Assembly: GCA_030549335.1 (NCBI GenBank)
Contig: CM060190.1
Coordinates: 69,950,118-70,014,117 of the forward strand
Length of the DNA: 64,000 nucleotides
From: Pontederia crassipes
Taxonomy: Eukaryota; Streptophyta; Magnoliopsida; Commelinales; Pontederiaceae
Direction: 5' to 3'
The notes below the pieces were generated by a model. The model worked only from the letters and a program-made list of their open reading frames with translations, was not told the origin of the DNA and made no database searches. The stretch's first letter is position 1. Each line of letters begins with the position of its first letter. Shown piece by piece: positions 39,171 to 51,079 of this stretch. Both the position numbers and the translations under genes were made by a program.

Positions 39171-41104
39171 TACCCTTTAGCCGACGGTGAGTGGAGTGGA
39201 TAATAGTCTTCGAATTTTTGTGGATGCAGAAAATTTTTACTGTGAGTCTCACTTATCATAGCTAGACATGCTCTCCGAAACGACACCGAAATAGTCGAAC
39301 TTCAATCCATGATCAGTGCGCATAATTCTTAACGCCACGATACCAACCCAATGTTATAAGTTATAACCTCACTTTACGCCTTTAACTTGCAGATTAGGCT
39401 TCATATACAAAGCCCATGGGCTTCTTGGTACACTAAGATGATGAGCTCTATATTATCTAATTTTTTTAAGTGCAACTTTTTTGTTCTAGAATTTCTTTGG
39501 AGAACGTGTAGAAATGGCACCAAGCGAAATTAGAATGTTATTTAGGTAATATAGACTCAGTTTATGCTTAAGATTTTAGATTAGCCTCATCCAAATGTTA
39601 TTTATTAGAATAACAAGGAATAAGACCTCGAATTCTATTCCCAACTAAAGGTCCAGAACTTGATATTCTGTCTATATTGCCAAAGAGAATTCCTCTTGTC
39701 AAGCATCTTTAAGCCTTTCTGAGTTTTATGATTTTGGAAGCTTCATTATCTGGCTTCTAATTTGGTTTCTGACAATAACACAAAAAAATAAAAAAAAAAT
39801 ACCCACTTCTTAACTTGGTCAGCTATGACGAGAATTGTATTATGTGCTGCTGACTTAGCACTTCATGTAGTGGATGATCAATACATTTCACAAAGCAACA
39901 AATAAGTCCCGACTCTGCATGAAATATTCCGTCAAATTTTCAACAAAGTAAAATCTTGCACAGCTTTTAGTTCAATATTCCAATAAGCAAACACTGCTCA
40001 AACAGCAGCAGTGTTTGCTCAAGAACACCAAGCACCAACTGACCATACCTCCAGGACCCGCAACAAACTAAAATTGTTCCCATAGGAAATTTCCAAAGTC
40101 CCCACCAGCCTAACAATTCATCAAAATACACCCCTTGTGGTACCAGGGGGGGGCATGGCCTTCACCTGACTCTGAGCAAGCTGTGAACAGTGTGCACAGC
40201 TCATCAGGATTGGTGCTTCTTCTTTTCCTAGTCTTCTAGCAGCAACCTGTCAGTTGCTGCCATCTGCAACCCTGTAATTATTTAATGCATTCGTTTACAA
40301 ACTGTAGCAAAGGACTACCCTCTGTGAGTACATTCTCAATAAGATTTGCATTTAAATATTTATAAACAGCAACAAGAGCTTTAGTTAGATCGCATATCCA
40401 AGGACCTTGCAAGCACATGGGTGGGTTGTTGAGAGGATTTGCAATTAGGCATTAGGTGGTATGATAAAGAAGAATTGGAGGACATATGAAAGATAAAGCT
40501 AAGAAACAGAGGTCGTTAATGCAAACAAGACATTGTTCGATATGAAACAAGGACGAAAATTCGGTTTAAAAAAACTGAAACAGACATCTCAGGAAAGATG
40601 AAGGCAAAGTTAAAAAGGCAGAATAAAAATAACCAAGTCAAGGTTAGTTTTTGGTCTTCAAGATGCTCCCATGACGACATCAAGGAAGGTATAAAATCTT
40701 TGCCAAGAATATTCGATAACTCTTGATAGTAAAAATCAAAAGCAAATCATCGCTCACACTTCATTACTATAATTTGATTGTTACAAAAAAAAAAGTAGAA
40801 TAGAAGGAATGCTATTAAGCAGTAAATGGAATCCAAAAAAACCTTTGATCCATCATGTCTAATGTCAAAAGTATACACAAGAAGAAATTATTTCTCTATC
40901 TACAAAAGAATGATTTCCCTCTTTTCACTAATTACAATGAAAAGGTTCAAACATCAAAGCTATAAGGCTGGGAAAAAGGAGAAAATCTATAAAGAATCAG
41001 ACTGACCGGCTGTATCATGATTCATTTAATACTCGACTTCCATTTGTTTCTTTCTATTCAGTATTCCCTGTTCAAAGTGAAAAATCTGATTCAATTTTTT
41101 CCTG
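39171..41104. other. Intergenic DNA and probable 3' region of the GT92 gene
   Basis: A SINE-like stretch may lie at 39186-39320. From about 40000 the composition becomes more balanced, and it probably includes the GT92 3' untranslated region just left of the stop at 41105. No other feature is supported. Confidence 0.4.
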
Positions 41105-43485
41105 CTACCACGGAAGAGTGCCAGTTTGTGCATCGATCAAGTTCTCCAGTACCCAATCCCTTAGGCTTGTGTCTTTTACCTCACAAAACCGGATAGACCA
41201 ATCGGGCGGCTCCACTGCCTTTGTCCCCAGTCCAGGAGCTCGGTCCTTCGATCCAACATTCTCCTCATCCTGCCAATCAGCTACATAAGTTGCTACCCTG
41301 CGGTAAAACTTCTCCTTGAACACTTCCCAGACTTGAAACTTGTAGTGATTGATGACCATAACTCCCTTTTCCAAGTTCACATACCTCATTCCTTCTTTCA
41401 AGTGGAAATGGTGCACAACATTAATCAATGAAGGATTCAGAGCCTCAGGCCGGACAATCGACTTGTGCCTCTCAGGCGCATTCATCCTGCATGTATATCC
41501 CATTATCACACCTTGTGTGGGAATAGACTTTCTCCCTGAAGGTCCAAAACTATAGCAAGCTGTCCGAAGTTCTCCGATCCATGGCATGCTCGAGTAATTC
41601 TGGAGCACATCAGTGAGCGTCACATTTGTCGGAAGATGCAGGAACTCATCGATGTCGATGAAGCCAACCCACTCACAATGATCTGTTGCACGAAGAGCAC
41701 AGTGTGCAAAGCCTGCCTCTTGTGTCTTTACCCAGGGCCAAGAGTGGAGGCTTACATTGTAAATCCCAGTTGACATTAGTGATTCTATCACTTGCTCAAT
41801 ATCATCATTGCTGTTGTTGTCATAGATGAACCATCTTGTGACTCCAATGTGGGCATGGTAAATAATCCACTCTCGCAAGAATCGTGCCTGGTTGCGCACC
41901 ATTGTGCATACACACATTGAATGCTTCTTCCTTCTGCTTCTGTAAGGTGAAAGGGCCTCCAAGCGGGCAACCGTAGGAAGGGTGACCGATCCTCGGCCCT
42001 TTGTCCTGACAGTAACTAAAGGAGGCTCCTGAACAGGTTCTCCAATGATGCGACGGATGACATTAGGAGGAGTCCGACAACGGATTATCTCCTGAGCAGC
42101 AGAGATAGCAGGAGAATTCAGTAGATACTTTGGATTGGAGAAGCTCCAACCGAAGACACACTCATGGCGCGAGGGAACAGCGAGCCGAGCAGGACGCAAA
42201 TTGAGTCCCTTTGCGAAGACAATAGTGGTGTTGTCACGGCGATCGAAGAGAGCTGCATAGGCTAGATGATCCCAACTGTGAGGGCGCATGGAAGGGAGCT
42301 CCCGGCCGAGGGACAGAGAGAAGCTGTGTGGCACGAGGGGACAGAGGATGAAGCAAAAACGTGAGGATGGATTGGCAATTGGTGCAAGAGTAAGGTCAGG
42401 GCCATGTGAGGAGTTGAAATAGTACAAGCAAAGAAGGCTTGCATTGGAAAGGCAAACGTGGGGTTCCAGGAGCACCAACACTTGATCAGGCAAGGATATG
42501 GCTTCTCCCAGGCGAAGAGGAGGCACAACTGCAGTGGTGCCGTTGCCGGTGACTTCTCTCTGGAGGAATGGATGCTCAGTGGAGATTACATTAATGGTGG
42601 GATTCTGACGCCGAGGTATCAGCACCGGTTGCGAAGGCACTGTTACAGATTCAGAGGGCAAAGCAACCAGACAGGATTAAGTTTCAGACACAATGGATAC
42701 AAGTTAGAGAAGAAAATAATGAAGATAACAGTAAGAACAAAATGTAACATAGAGATCAAGATGCAAAAAAATTGCGAAACTTGATAAACAAGAACAGAAG
42801 CTAAATTTCATCTGAGTATAAAGATTGGTATAAGATGAGAAACAAGAACAATAACAAAAAAACACCAAGTACTACTGTAAGCTTAATCATTATAGGTTAG
42901 TACTAAGATGAAATTAAAAAAAAGCAACAATAACTTTGCAACAAAAAGTTAGAGGAAAACAGAAGGTAGAACGCTCCAATTCTGAACGAGTTGCTGAAGC
43001 AAACTGCAAATTGCTTAAACCAAAGAATGAGGACACGCTACCGACAAAAGCTAAAATACTATCGAATGACATTGAGGACGACAAACATAACAAGCATACA
43101 GCATTAAATGATGAGAAAAAAAAGATAAAAAAAAGCGATAGATCCGTCCCAAGATAAGCAGGTACAGATCTCAATCCACGCATTCTTGTTTTCTTTGAAA
43201 CTTCAAGCAAAACACCTCTCTCAACAACTAAAGTTCACTGCAACAGCACCGCAAGGTTCAATCTTTTCGCAAACAACGCTTTAAAGATCCGATCTTTAGC
43301 ATACCTCCGAAGATTCGGAAGGTGGAGAAGGCGACGCCGGAGAAGAGCGCGCAGCACAGTAGAACGAACGAGCGGAGCCGCAAGGAGGTCGAGGCGGAGT
43401 TCCTCGCCCTTCCCTTACTTCCTCCTACCTCTCCGACGTCGTCGCCGGCGGCCGACGGGGCTTCCCTACGCCTCCGGTCCTTCAT
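41105..43485 (-). CDS. Glycosyltransferase family 92 (DUF23) membrane protein
   Basis: GT92 enzymes are Golgi type II membrane glycosyltransferases; the plant members include galactan beta-1,4-galactosyltransferases of pectin synthesis. Two exons, 43485-43305 and 42639-41105, join in phase (TTC GGA G|TG CCT) to give 571 residues. A basic N-terminus precedes a single membrane anchor at about residues 38-57 (LRSFVLLCCALFSGVAFSTF). The GT92 domain spans about 299-545 with CVCTMVRNQARFLREWIIYH, the DNNSNDD segment and the metal-binding FIDIDEFLHLP (about 387-397), then a conserved C-terminal region (VINHYKFQVWEVFKEKFYRR). ATG at 43485 is the first in frame; short upstream ATGs occur in the leader. 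Plant GT92 proteins are usually 500-580 residues, so this looks complete. Donor sugar and acceptor cannot be read from sequence. The 665-bp intron follows the membrane anchor. Confidence 0.92.
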
Positions 43486-43732
43486 CTGACCGGAACGCCG
43501 GATCCTAAGGTCGTCTCGCACTCCAATGCGGGGGCAGCAGCATCCGAACCATGATAACACACACAGTCGTGAAAAGTCACTGCTCTCGGTTTACTCCCAT
43601 AAAAAAACATTCTCTACCTCCTCCAATCCCCCCTCTGTTTCACTTCTTTGCCAACAGGTGTGCGCCGATGACACAGAACACGGAGGAGTTTTCTCCCTCG
43701 TGTGATTATTCGGTGGTTACAACAATTGAGGG

Positions 43733-43733
<1 letters not shown>

Positions 43734-43767
<34 letters not shown>
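43734..43767. repeat. (GA/CT)n tract upstream of GT92
   Basis: A pure GA repeat, about 250 bases upstream of the GT92 ATG on the coding strand, where it reads CT. Confidence 0.9.
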
Positions 43768-43769
<2 letters not shown>

Positions 43770-44136
43770 TTGGTTATCTCTATCCATAAAGTAGAGATGA
43801 GAGAGACGAGAATCTAGCGCGTCTTTCTTTTTCCTAAGAAGTTTAGTTAAAACTTAATACAATAATATTGATAATTTAATGTAAAGTTGGTTTACTCAAC
43901 TCATTGTTATTATTGAATATTTTTAATTAGGAGTTGATAAAGTTGAACCGTCTCTCATTAAAATTTAGAAGTTTGTCTCGCAAATAAGTCTTGTTTGGAA
44001 TTTGGATTTGGAAACTATAGTTTTTAAATTATAGGTACTTGAAAAAAAAATTAAAGTATTAATAGAAGATATATTTACATAACTTATGATGGTTCTGTAT
44101 GATCCGGCCTACTACTATAACTACTACTATTATATA

Positions 44137-44181
<45 letters not shown>

Positions 44182-44969
44182 GTATTGAAGCTTTATATTT
44201 ATTTTTTAAGGCATTATTAATAATTGAGACAGCACCGCTCAATTAGGTAAATGTGAAGCAAAACTCAAAACGCTAAAATGAATCTATTTTATGATAAAAT
44301 AATGTTGTGCACTGAAAAACGAAGTAATTTTTAATTTTTTTTTACCAAGATATCGAAGTAAGTTGGGGTTTGACTGCTAGGATAATTTTTGTATTAAATT
44401 AATAATATTAAACAAATAACTTGGCTATTCTTCTTCGTTGATGAGTGCTTTGATTTCGAAACTTTTCTTAACGAAGTTTAATTCGTCATTAAACCACCCA
44501 CAATTAGATTATTATATGTGTAAAAAAGAAGGAAAAGATGATAGGAACACAAATGATTGAAATTTATCCAAATCGCAGGAGAATAATACGAAGAATAACT
44601 GAGAGACAAAAACGAATTAATTGCTTCTTTATTTGGTTGGTGCAGAAAAAAGAACACAAGTACCTCCTATAAATAAAAAGATATGGAAAAAAGGATACAT
44701 TAATTACTATGAAAGAAAGTTGAAAAAGAAAACACAAATGTCTTTTAATCCGTCGAAATCAAAATCGTATAAGCAGGTGAGTGGCATAATATTGATTTAA
44801 GTTTTTTTTCAGACAAATATAAAGCTTATTATTCATAATGTACATATATAATAATACGTGTTTGAGGCTTTGTGTGTTACTGGGAGAGGTCAAATTGGAA
44901 CTGTACCAATTGTCCGATTTGACCAGCTCAGCATTCTCGCTATGGAGACAATCAAGATCAGATCATTGA
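43768..44969. other. AT-rich intergenic DNA with (ATT)n
   Basis: A (TTA)n run of about 14 units lies at 44140-44180. No coding signal. Confidence 0.6.
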
Positions 44970-45062
44970 ATCAAGATTTATTTAACGACTCTAATATGAG
45001 TAAAGATGGGATTTCTGAGGGCGTGGACAAGATTTATTTGATGTCTCTAATATGGGTAAAGA
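44970..45062. repeat. Short tandem duplication hosting the solo LTR
   Basis: The stretch AAGATTTATTTAACGACTC (44969-44987) recurs in similar form (AAGATTTATTTGATGTCTC) about 60 bp later, each followed by TAATATG(A/G)GTAAAGATG. The second unit is split by the solo LTR and resumes at 47956. Confidence 0.7.
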
Positions 45063-47955
45063 TGTCACACCCAACTCCGTGACTAAATTTTAATCTCAAT
45101 TATCATACTCTTAGTTATGTTTAGCAATTTCAAAAAAAATAAAATCGACAAAACCTCCTTCCTTACTTATCTTGTGGTATTTGCCAACACATATACAAAA
45201 GACATATATATATGCATCAAAGTTTAATAAAAAGCTATAAGATAGAATATTCACATATTGTCATTATATTTTTTTCACAAATCATCTCACATATAACCTC
45301 ACAGAATTAAGTCTTATACAACTTTACAAAAAGTTTCTCACAAACTTAATACAACATCTAAGACTATCTATTACATATACATGCTTCAAAAAAATAAAAG
45401 TGAAGAAAGATTAAAGTGCTCCAGCGGCTCGACCACCTCTATATGCAGCAAAAAATAAGCTCCGAGTCGACTCAACTCGAGAACTTATAAGTATCTGAAA
45501 AAAACATTTAAAATGAGTCTTATGAGCAACAATCATTTGCTCAGTGAGTGAAATAAAAGTACAACATAAGAGAACAATACGAGTGCATATATCATTTAAA
45601 TAACCACATTTTTTCATATGAGAAAATATTTAAAACATAGCACATATAACATAACTTATCAAATCACGTGAACTTTCATATAAGTAAAAGTAACTCAAAA
45701 TATCATCATTTTTATAATTAAACTCCACACTTGTGTCATTGCACATACTCATCATGGGTCAATAAGTATCCATCTATGATCATGTGTCATACAGTTAAGC
45801 AGAGCTTCAAAGAGTCACGGATACGCAGAGCAAATCATGGATCAATACATATCCCTCTATGATTGCGTGTCATACAGTTAAGCAGAACTTCACAATCAAG
45901 AGTCTCAGATACGCAGAGCAAATCATAGGTCAACACGTATCTCAATCATGATTGTGTGCCACCCAATCATGATTCTCAGATACGCAGAGCGATCATGGGT
46001 CAATACGTATCCCAATCATGATTGTGTGCCACCCAATCACGATTCTCAGATACGTAGAGCGATCATAGGTCAATACATGCACGCAGACCAGTCCCCAAAG
46101 GGCAAAGACACCCGACGCTCCAAAGGCTTCATGTATATTGAATACGATCCCAAAAACCTTTTTCAAATAGCATAGCTAATGAACACATTGAGTTTAACAA
46201 TATCAAAATAAACATATCATAATCTCATATCATTATCAAATAAAACTTATTTTCACCTCACAAGCATTGTTCTCTGAAAATATTTTTGTATAAGATGTTA
46301 TTCCATCTCATATGAAATCCTTAAAACATATCATAAATACTATTCATATCTCAAAATATGTTTCAATAATAATAATAATAATAAGCTTTGCTTGAGGTAA
46401 TACCATAAATAAAAGAATTAACATATAACATTTTGCTATATTGTAAATTTACCCATTCGTCTTGTACTTTATCACTTCAAGGAGGTTTATTAGATTTCCT
46501 TCATTTCACTTGCAACTTGATGTTTTCCTACAAATAATAATGTCTTTTTACTTTTCAATCACTAATAAGGTAATATGCAATGCATGCCCATGATGTATAA
46601 ATGGTTATGCACCCTAAAATGCATATAACCTCCTCTAATACCAATTTCTAACATCAGATATTTATATTCATAAGCTATTCCACACTTGGAACTTTTTAAT
46701 TCTCCAAAGCTTAATTAGGTGTTATTTCAAGATTTTAGACTGAGTGTCTGTCAATCAATAAATCATAACTTCTTAACCACATGTGCAAATCTTATGATTC
46801 TCAATTAATTAGAAACTAGACATACTAAAGTTTTCAATCCCCAAATATCATTATCAAATTTCAACTGAGTAAGTCAGAACATCACAAGCAATTTGACTTA
46901 AGGTTTGTGGTCTGGCAGATTGTGTGTCACTGAAATATTGATTTATAGATTTCTTCATACTTGTCCATTTAATTAGAGCATAATTTTTCTGAAAACTAGA
47001 CTTCATTAGTATTTTATCATAAAAATGAGAAAAAATAACTCACTATATAGACTTATAATAAAAAAAGTTAATTCGGGTCGCAATATGTCAATGTCCTGGA
47101 ATCTGACAGAAGCATCACTATGAAATGAAAAATTCATTTCTTCCAAAATACAAGTTCAAATAGGATGATTCTACCTCTCACCGAACCCTTGAAATGTCTA
47201 TTTAAGCATATCCAAATTTCAAACCCTAATTCACTCTATTATAATCGTTTCCTAATTTACAAATGGAACTTGTATCAGACTCTAAACAGGATGAGAGACT
47301 TGCGAAGGTAAGTTCAGAACTTCCTCTATAAAACTCCTTTTTAGGTGATTCCAGAGGTCATGGAAATCTAACTTCGAATGGATGAACCATACAAAATTTC
47401 ATAATTTATGGTTCGTTTATCACCAAGTAATGATTCTCTCAATCAGAAGAAAAATTTCCGAATCAAAACTCACCTGGAGCAGCCGACGTTCCCGATTTTC
47501 CCCAGGTCGATTCGCTCGAGTTCTTCCTCTGGTAATTTTTCTAAGGTGAAAACATAATGTTGGCTTATATATTTTTTTCAGAATTTTCTGAAGTCTTACG
47601 ACGGTTTGAAAAAATATCCCTTTGATCAGCTCTCACCTGTCTGCTTCAGCTGCTTGGAACTTAAGTGATGACCAATCACATTTTTTTGTCATAACTAAGT
47701 ATTTTAATCTTAATTAAGCTTACTTAATCTTATTTAAACATATACATTATAATATTTAGAAATTTTATGATTTATTCCTAATAATCATATATAATTACTT
47801 TGTAAAGTTTATCGATAATTAAGTAGTCATTATACACTAATCAAAATATTAATTACTATATACAAATATCACTAAATGAACATCCAAAATAATTTAGTAT
47901 GTTAATTAAATGCATGATTATGCATAAATGATGTTTCTAGGATACGTCCGTGACA
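45063..47955 (-). mobile_element. Solo LTR, about 2.9 kb
   Basis: The 2,893-bp block starts TGTCACACCC and ends CGTGACA. It is flanked by a perfect 5-bp duplication, AAAGA, at 45058-45062 and 47956-47960. Outside the duplication the sequence continues the neighbouring tandem repeat, which independently confirms both ends. On the minus strand it reads TGTCACGGACG...GGGTGTGACA, typical of long plant Ty3/gypsy LTRs, so minus is the likely orientation. It contains a 70-89-bp tandem repeat array (45730-46090). There is no internal region, so it is a recombination relic. Age cannot be set from a single LTR. Confidence 0.8.
45730..46090. repeat. Tandem repeat array within the solo LTR
   Basis: The word GATACGCAGAGC (once GATACGTAGAGC) recurs near 45819, 45908, 45979 and 46049, with ATCATGATTGTGTGYC-type words between copies. 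Spacing is 89, 71 and 70 bp. Confidence 0.85.
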
Positions 47956-47960
47956 AAAGA

Positions 47961-48894
47961 TGGAATTTCAGAGACACGAACGCACACGAGAAAATGAACG
48001 CATTGTGGGCATAACATGGCTTGGGCGCGGTGAAGATGAACTTGCCATGACACAATCTATTTTGACACAGGTTTTTTTTTTTTGCGCGTCAACACTGACC
48101 GTGCATGACGCACAAAAATGACCCACGTTATTTGGATTTGACAACACGTTCATGGACACATCGCTGAAGGAGGACAATACGGGCCATGTTAAAAAGAATG
48201 CAGACTATATCGAAATTTTTTTGTTACTCTCCGCCGCCTATAAATCGCGACCGAACTCCTCTTCCTTCACACTTCCTCCTTCCCTTCCCTACATGGTCGC
48301 ATTCCTCTCTCTCTCTTTCAATCTCCTCTTCTCTCACGTTATCTCTCTCAATCTCCTTTTCTCTCATTTAGTAATTAAAATAGCATACTCATTATATTCG
48401 CTCTTAAATCCATTTTAAATGATATTATCTTTTCACTTAATATTGGTCTAAATAGGGGTTGTTGTGATCATGATTACTTGATAAGAGTTTGAAATCTTAA
48501 TTCTTACAGCTGGCTTGGAGTAGAAATAAAAAAAGAAAGAAAAAAATGGGTCGTTCGACCCGGCTTAACGTGGCCCGACTGGCCCGATCAATCCGGGCCT
48601 AAACCGTGTCGAAGTGAAGAGCGAACTGTGTAGCACGGCACGGTCCGCGACACGATCAAACACGATTTGACCGATCAGGACATAGCATGACACCACCAAT
48701 ATCTCCATCTATAAACCTAACACGACAAGGCCCATATCTCCATCTCTAAACTTGAGTGTCATTGTGATGCTGATTTTTTAAAGTAACTCTACGAGTTGTT
48801 TTTATTCTAGCTGTTTAAAGTTATTAGTCTTTGAATAATTGAAAAGCGGAATGAAAAGGATAGAACAATATTCTTTTGTCCCTGCAAGTTACCA
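47961..48894. other. Intergenic DNA with a GGCCCGA-rich patch
   Basis: A CT-rich stretch lies at about 48300-48370. A GC-rich patch at 48549-48680, with repeated GGCCCGA/CCGGGCC and CACGG words, resembles the subterminal part of hAT-type elements, but no ends were recognised. Confidence 0.35.
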
Positions 48895-49807
48895 ATTCAT
48901 GTCTAATTCCTAATTTTCACTAGATCTCATTTTAGTTTCTAAACTTCACTTTCTAACAAATCAATCCCCAACTTACAAATTTGTAACAAAAAATCCTCTT
49001 AACTTACATTAACAAGTTTTCAGGTTAATGCCTTGATTAGAAGTTTGATGTGACACTAAATTCAATTAAAATATTATATATTTATTTAAAATAATATATA
49101 ATATTTTAAAGTAATAAAAAATTAAGGAAAGAGATAGGACAAAACGGATGTTGAAATTTTTTATAACTTGAATTGAAATAAAATGAAATATATTTTAATA
49201 TATAAATATTCATAAGATAAATTTTAAAAAGTTTTAGGAGAGAGGGTGCAACATTTTTTCTCTTTTCTTATAATATTTTAATATTATTTTAATAAATAAA
49301 TTTCATTTTATTTTAGAGTATGACAAGTTAGCTTCTTAATAACAAAATAATATTATATATCAATATTTTTATGTGTCCAAATAAAAATAATAATATATAA
49401 ATTTTTACTTATAAAAAAGAGAAAAAGAGAGGACGAGTTGCATCCCTCCTCTCTCGTTTCCTAATATTTGTATAATATCTTAATACATATATTATATTTC
49501 ATTCATGTTTATATGAGATATAGAGTAATTTTCATCATGACGTGACAAGTTAATACAAATAAAATAAAATATATTTATTAAAAAAATATAAAAAAATTCA
49601 TTTAAAATAATTAACTATATTATTTTTAATACATATATAATATTAATGTTACATTAATATCATAATCAACATATTAACCTGGTAAGCTATTATTGCAAGT
49701 CAAGTGGATATTTTTGTTACAAATTTAAAAGTTGAGAGACTAATTTATTACATAGTAAAGTTTGAAGATTAAAACGAAATCAAACGAAAGTTAGGAATAA
49801 TGATGAA
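48895..49807. mobile_element. Foldback element with long inverted ends (Mutator-like MITE?)
   Basis: Left arm about 48901-49040 and right arm about 49665-49805 are inverted copies of each other. For example, AAATTTGTAACAAAAA in the left arm matches the complement of TTTTTGTTACAAATTT in the right arm, and TTCCTAA and CAGGTTAAT words also pair. The interior is AT-rich and non-coding. Long terminal inverted repeats suggest a MULE-related element. No 9-bp duplication could be fixed. Confidence 0.6.
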
Positions 49808-51079
49808 AAATACTCCCCAATTCATCACACTTAATTAAGTAACTAAAAAAATTGATAACTTTTTGGGCAATGCCACCACGAGAAGCATTGTCTAGTAGCA
49901 AATATATAAACTGATAAAAAAGCTGATAAAAAGAATCTTGTTGTATGTACTCTATTGTGCTGAATGATTGCTTCTTAAAATAATTTTTTAGAAGAAAAAA
50001 GATGACCACCGAATTATTTACTTCTTAAAAGATTATTATTTTCAACTACGCAATTCGCCATCTTTACTTCTTAAAGATTATTATTCTCAACTACGCAATT
50101 CGCCATTTTTTTTCCGATTGTCACCACAATGTATGAAGTAGTCCGAATCGTCACCTTTGAAGGAGAGAGAGAGAGAGCTGTCAGAAGAATAGAGACACGT
50201 TGCTTTATAAGATATATTTTTATTATAACAAATCATATGTAACAAAATGAGGATTACAACGAATCATAGTTCAATCTGGGTAATTAACAAATTGTAGTAA
50301 CAACAATGAGGATTTTGATATTCTCATATTTTTCAAATGTATTCGTTATCTTGTGAACGAACTTTTACTGTAAAATATTTTTTCCATTATCTCAAAAGAA
50401 AATTAGATTACAAAAACTTATTTAATAATAAAACAATTGATTTTGTCCTAATATTATCTTCGTTACTCGCAACAGATTATTCTGCTTCAAGATATTGAAC
50501 TTTCAAAATGAAAATTCTGATACTTTCTTTATTAAACTTTTGTCGGAATTCATTTTGCTCAGCGAATGCAAAAAAAAAAAAACTTTAAAAAAATATTTTT
50601 TAGGAGAAACTTCTCTCACACTTAAGAGCTTACACCTTTATGTTTCCCTGACAACATGCCGTCATATTATTTCATCTCCGTTTATTATCCTGTTTATCCG
50701 ATAGATAGGTCGTTTTCTCCAAAAACATTAAACGACTTTTTTTTTGTTCTCATGCTAATAAAATTTATGATAATAGGTAACACATGCCGATTTATTTCGC
50801 AAGAACAATGAAACATTATTAGCACTCCTCACTTCTTGAAATCTAAACAAATATTACTATGTGAACAAAGATATTACTTTTTTTAGAAGAAAAAGGATGA
50901 CTACCCCTTCCGTTGCATACATGTGGAACACTATTCGGTGGAGAGTGGCAAAAAAAAAAGAAAATAACATGTAGTAATCAAAGCCCCAATCCCAAAGAAA
51001 TAACACATATGGTGTACAATATCGTCCACCTCACATCTCTCCTCATAAAAAATAACACGATTATGCTAAAGTCAGATGA
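49808..51079. other. AT-rich intergenic DNA
   Basis: Contains a small local duplication (ACTTCTTAAAAGATTATTATT and a near copy about 40 bases later, 50020-50105) and a short GA run at 50164-50178. No gene. Confidence 0.55.

Noticed and set aside
45730-46090. Regularly spaced short repeats resembling a CRISPR array
   Set aside because: The spacers are themselves repeated and the block is inside a plant LTR. It is a tandem repeat.
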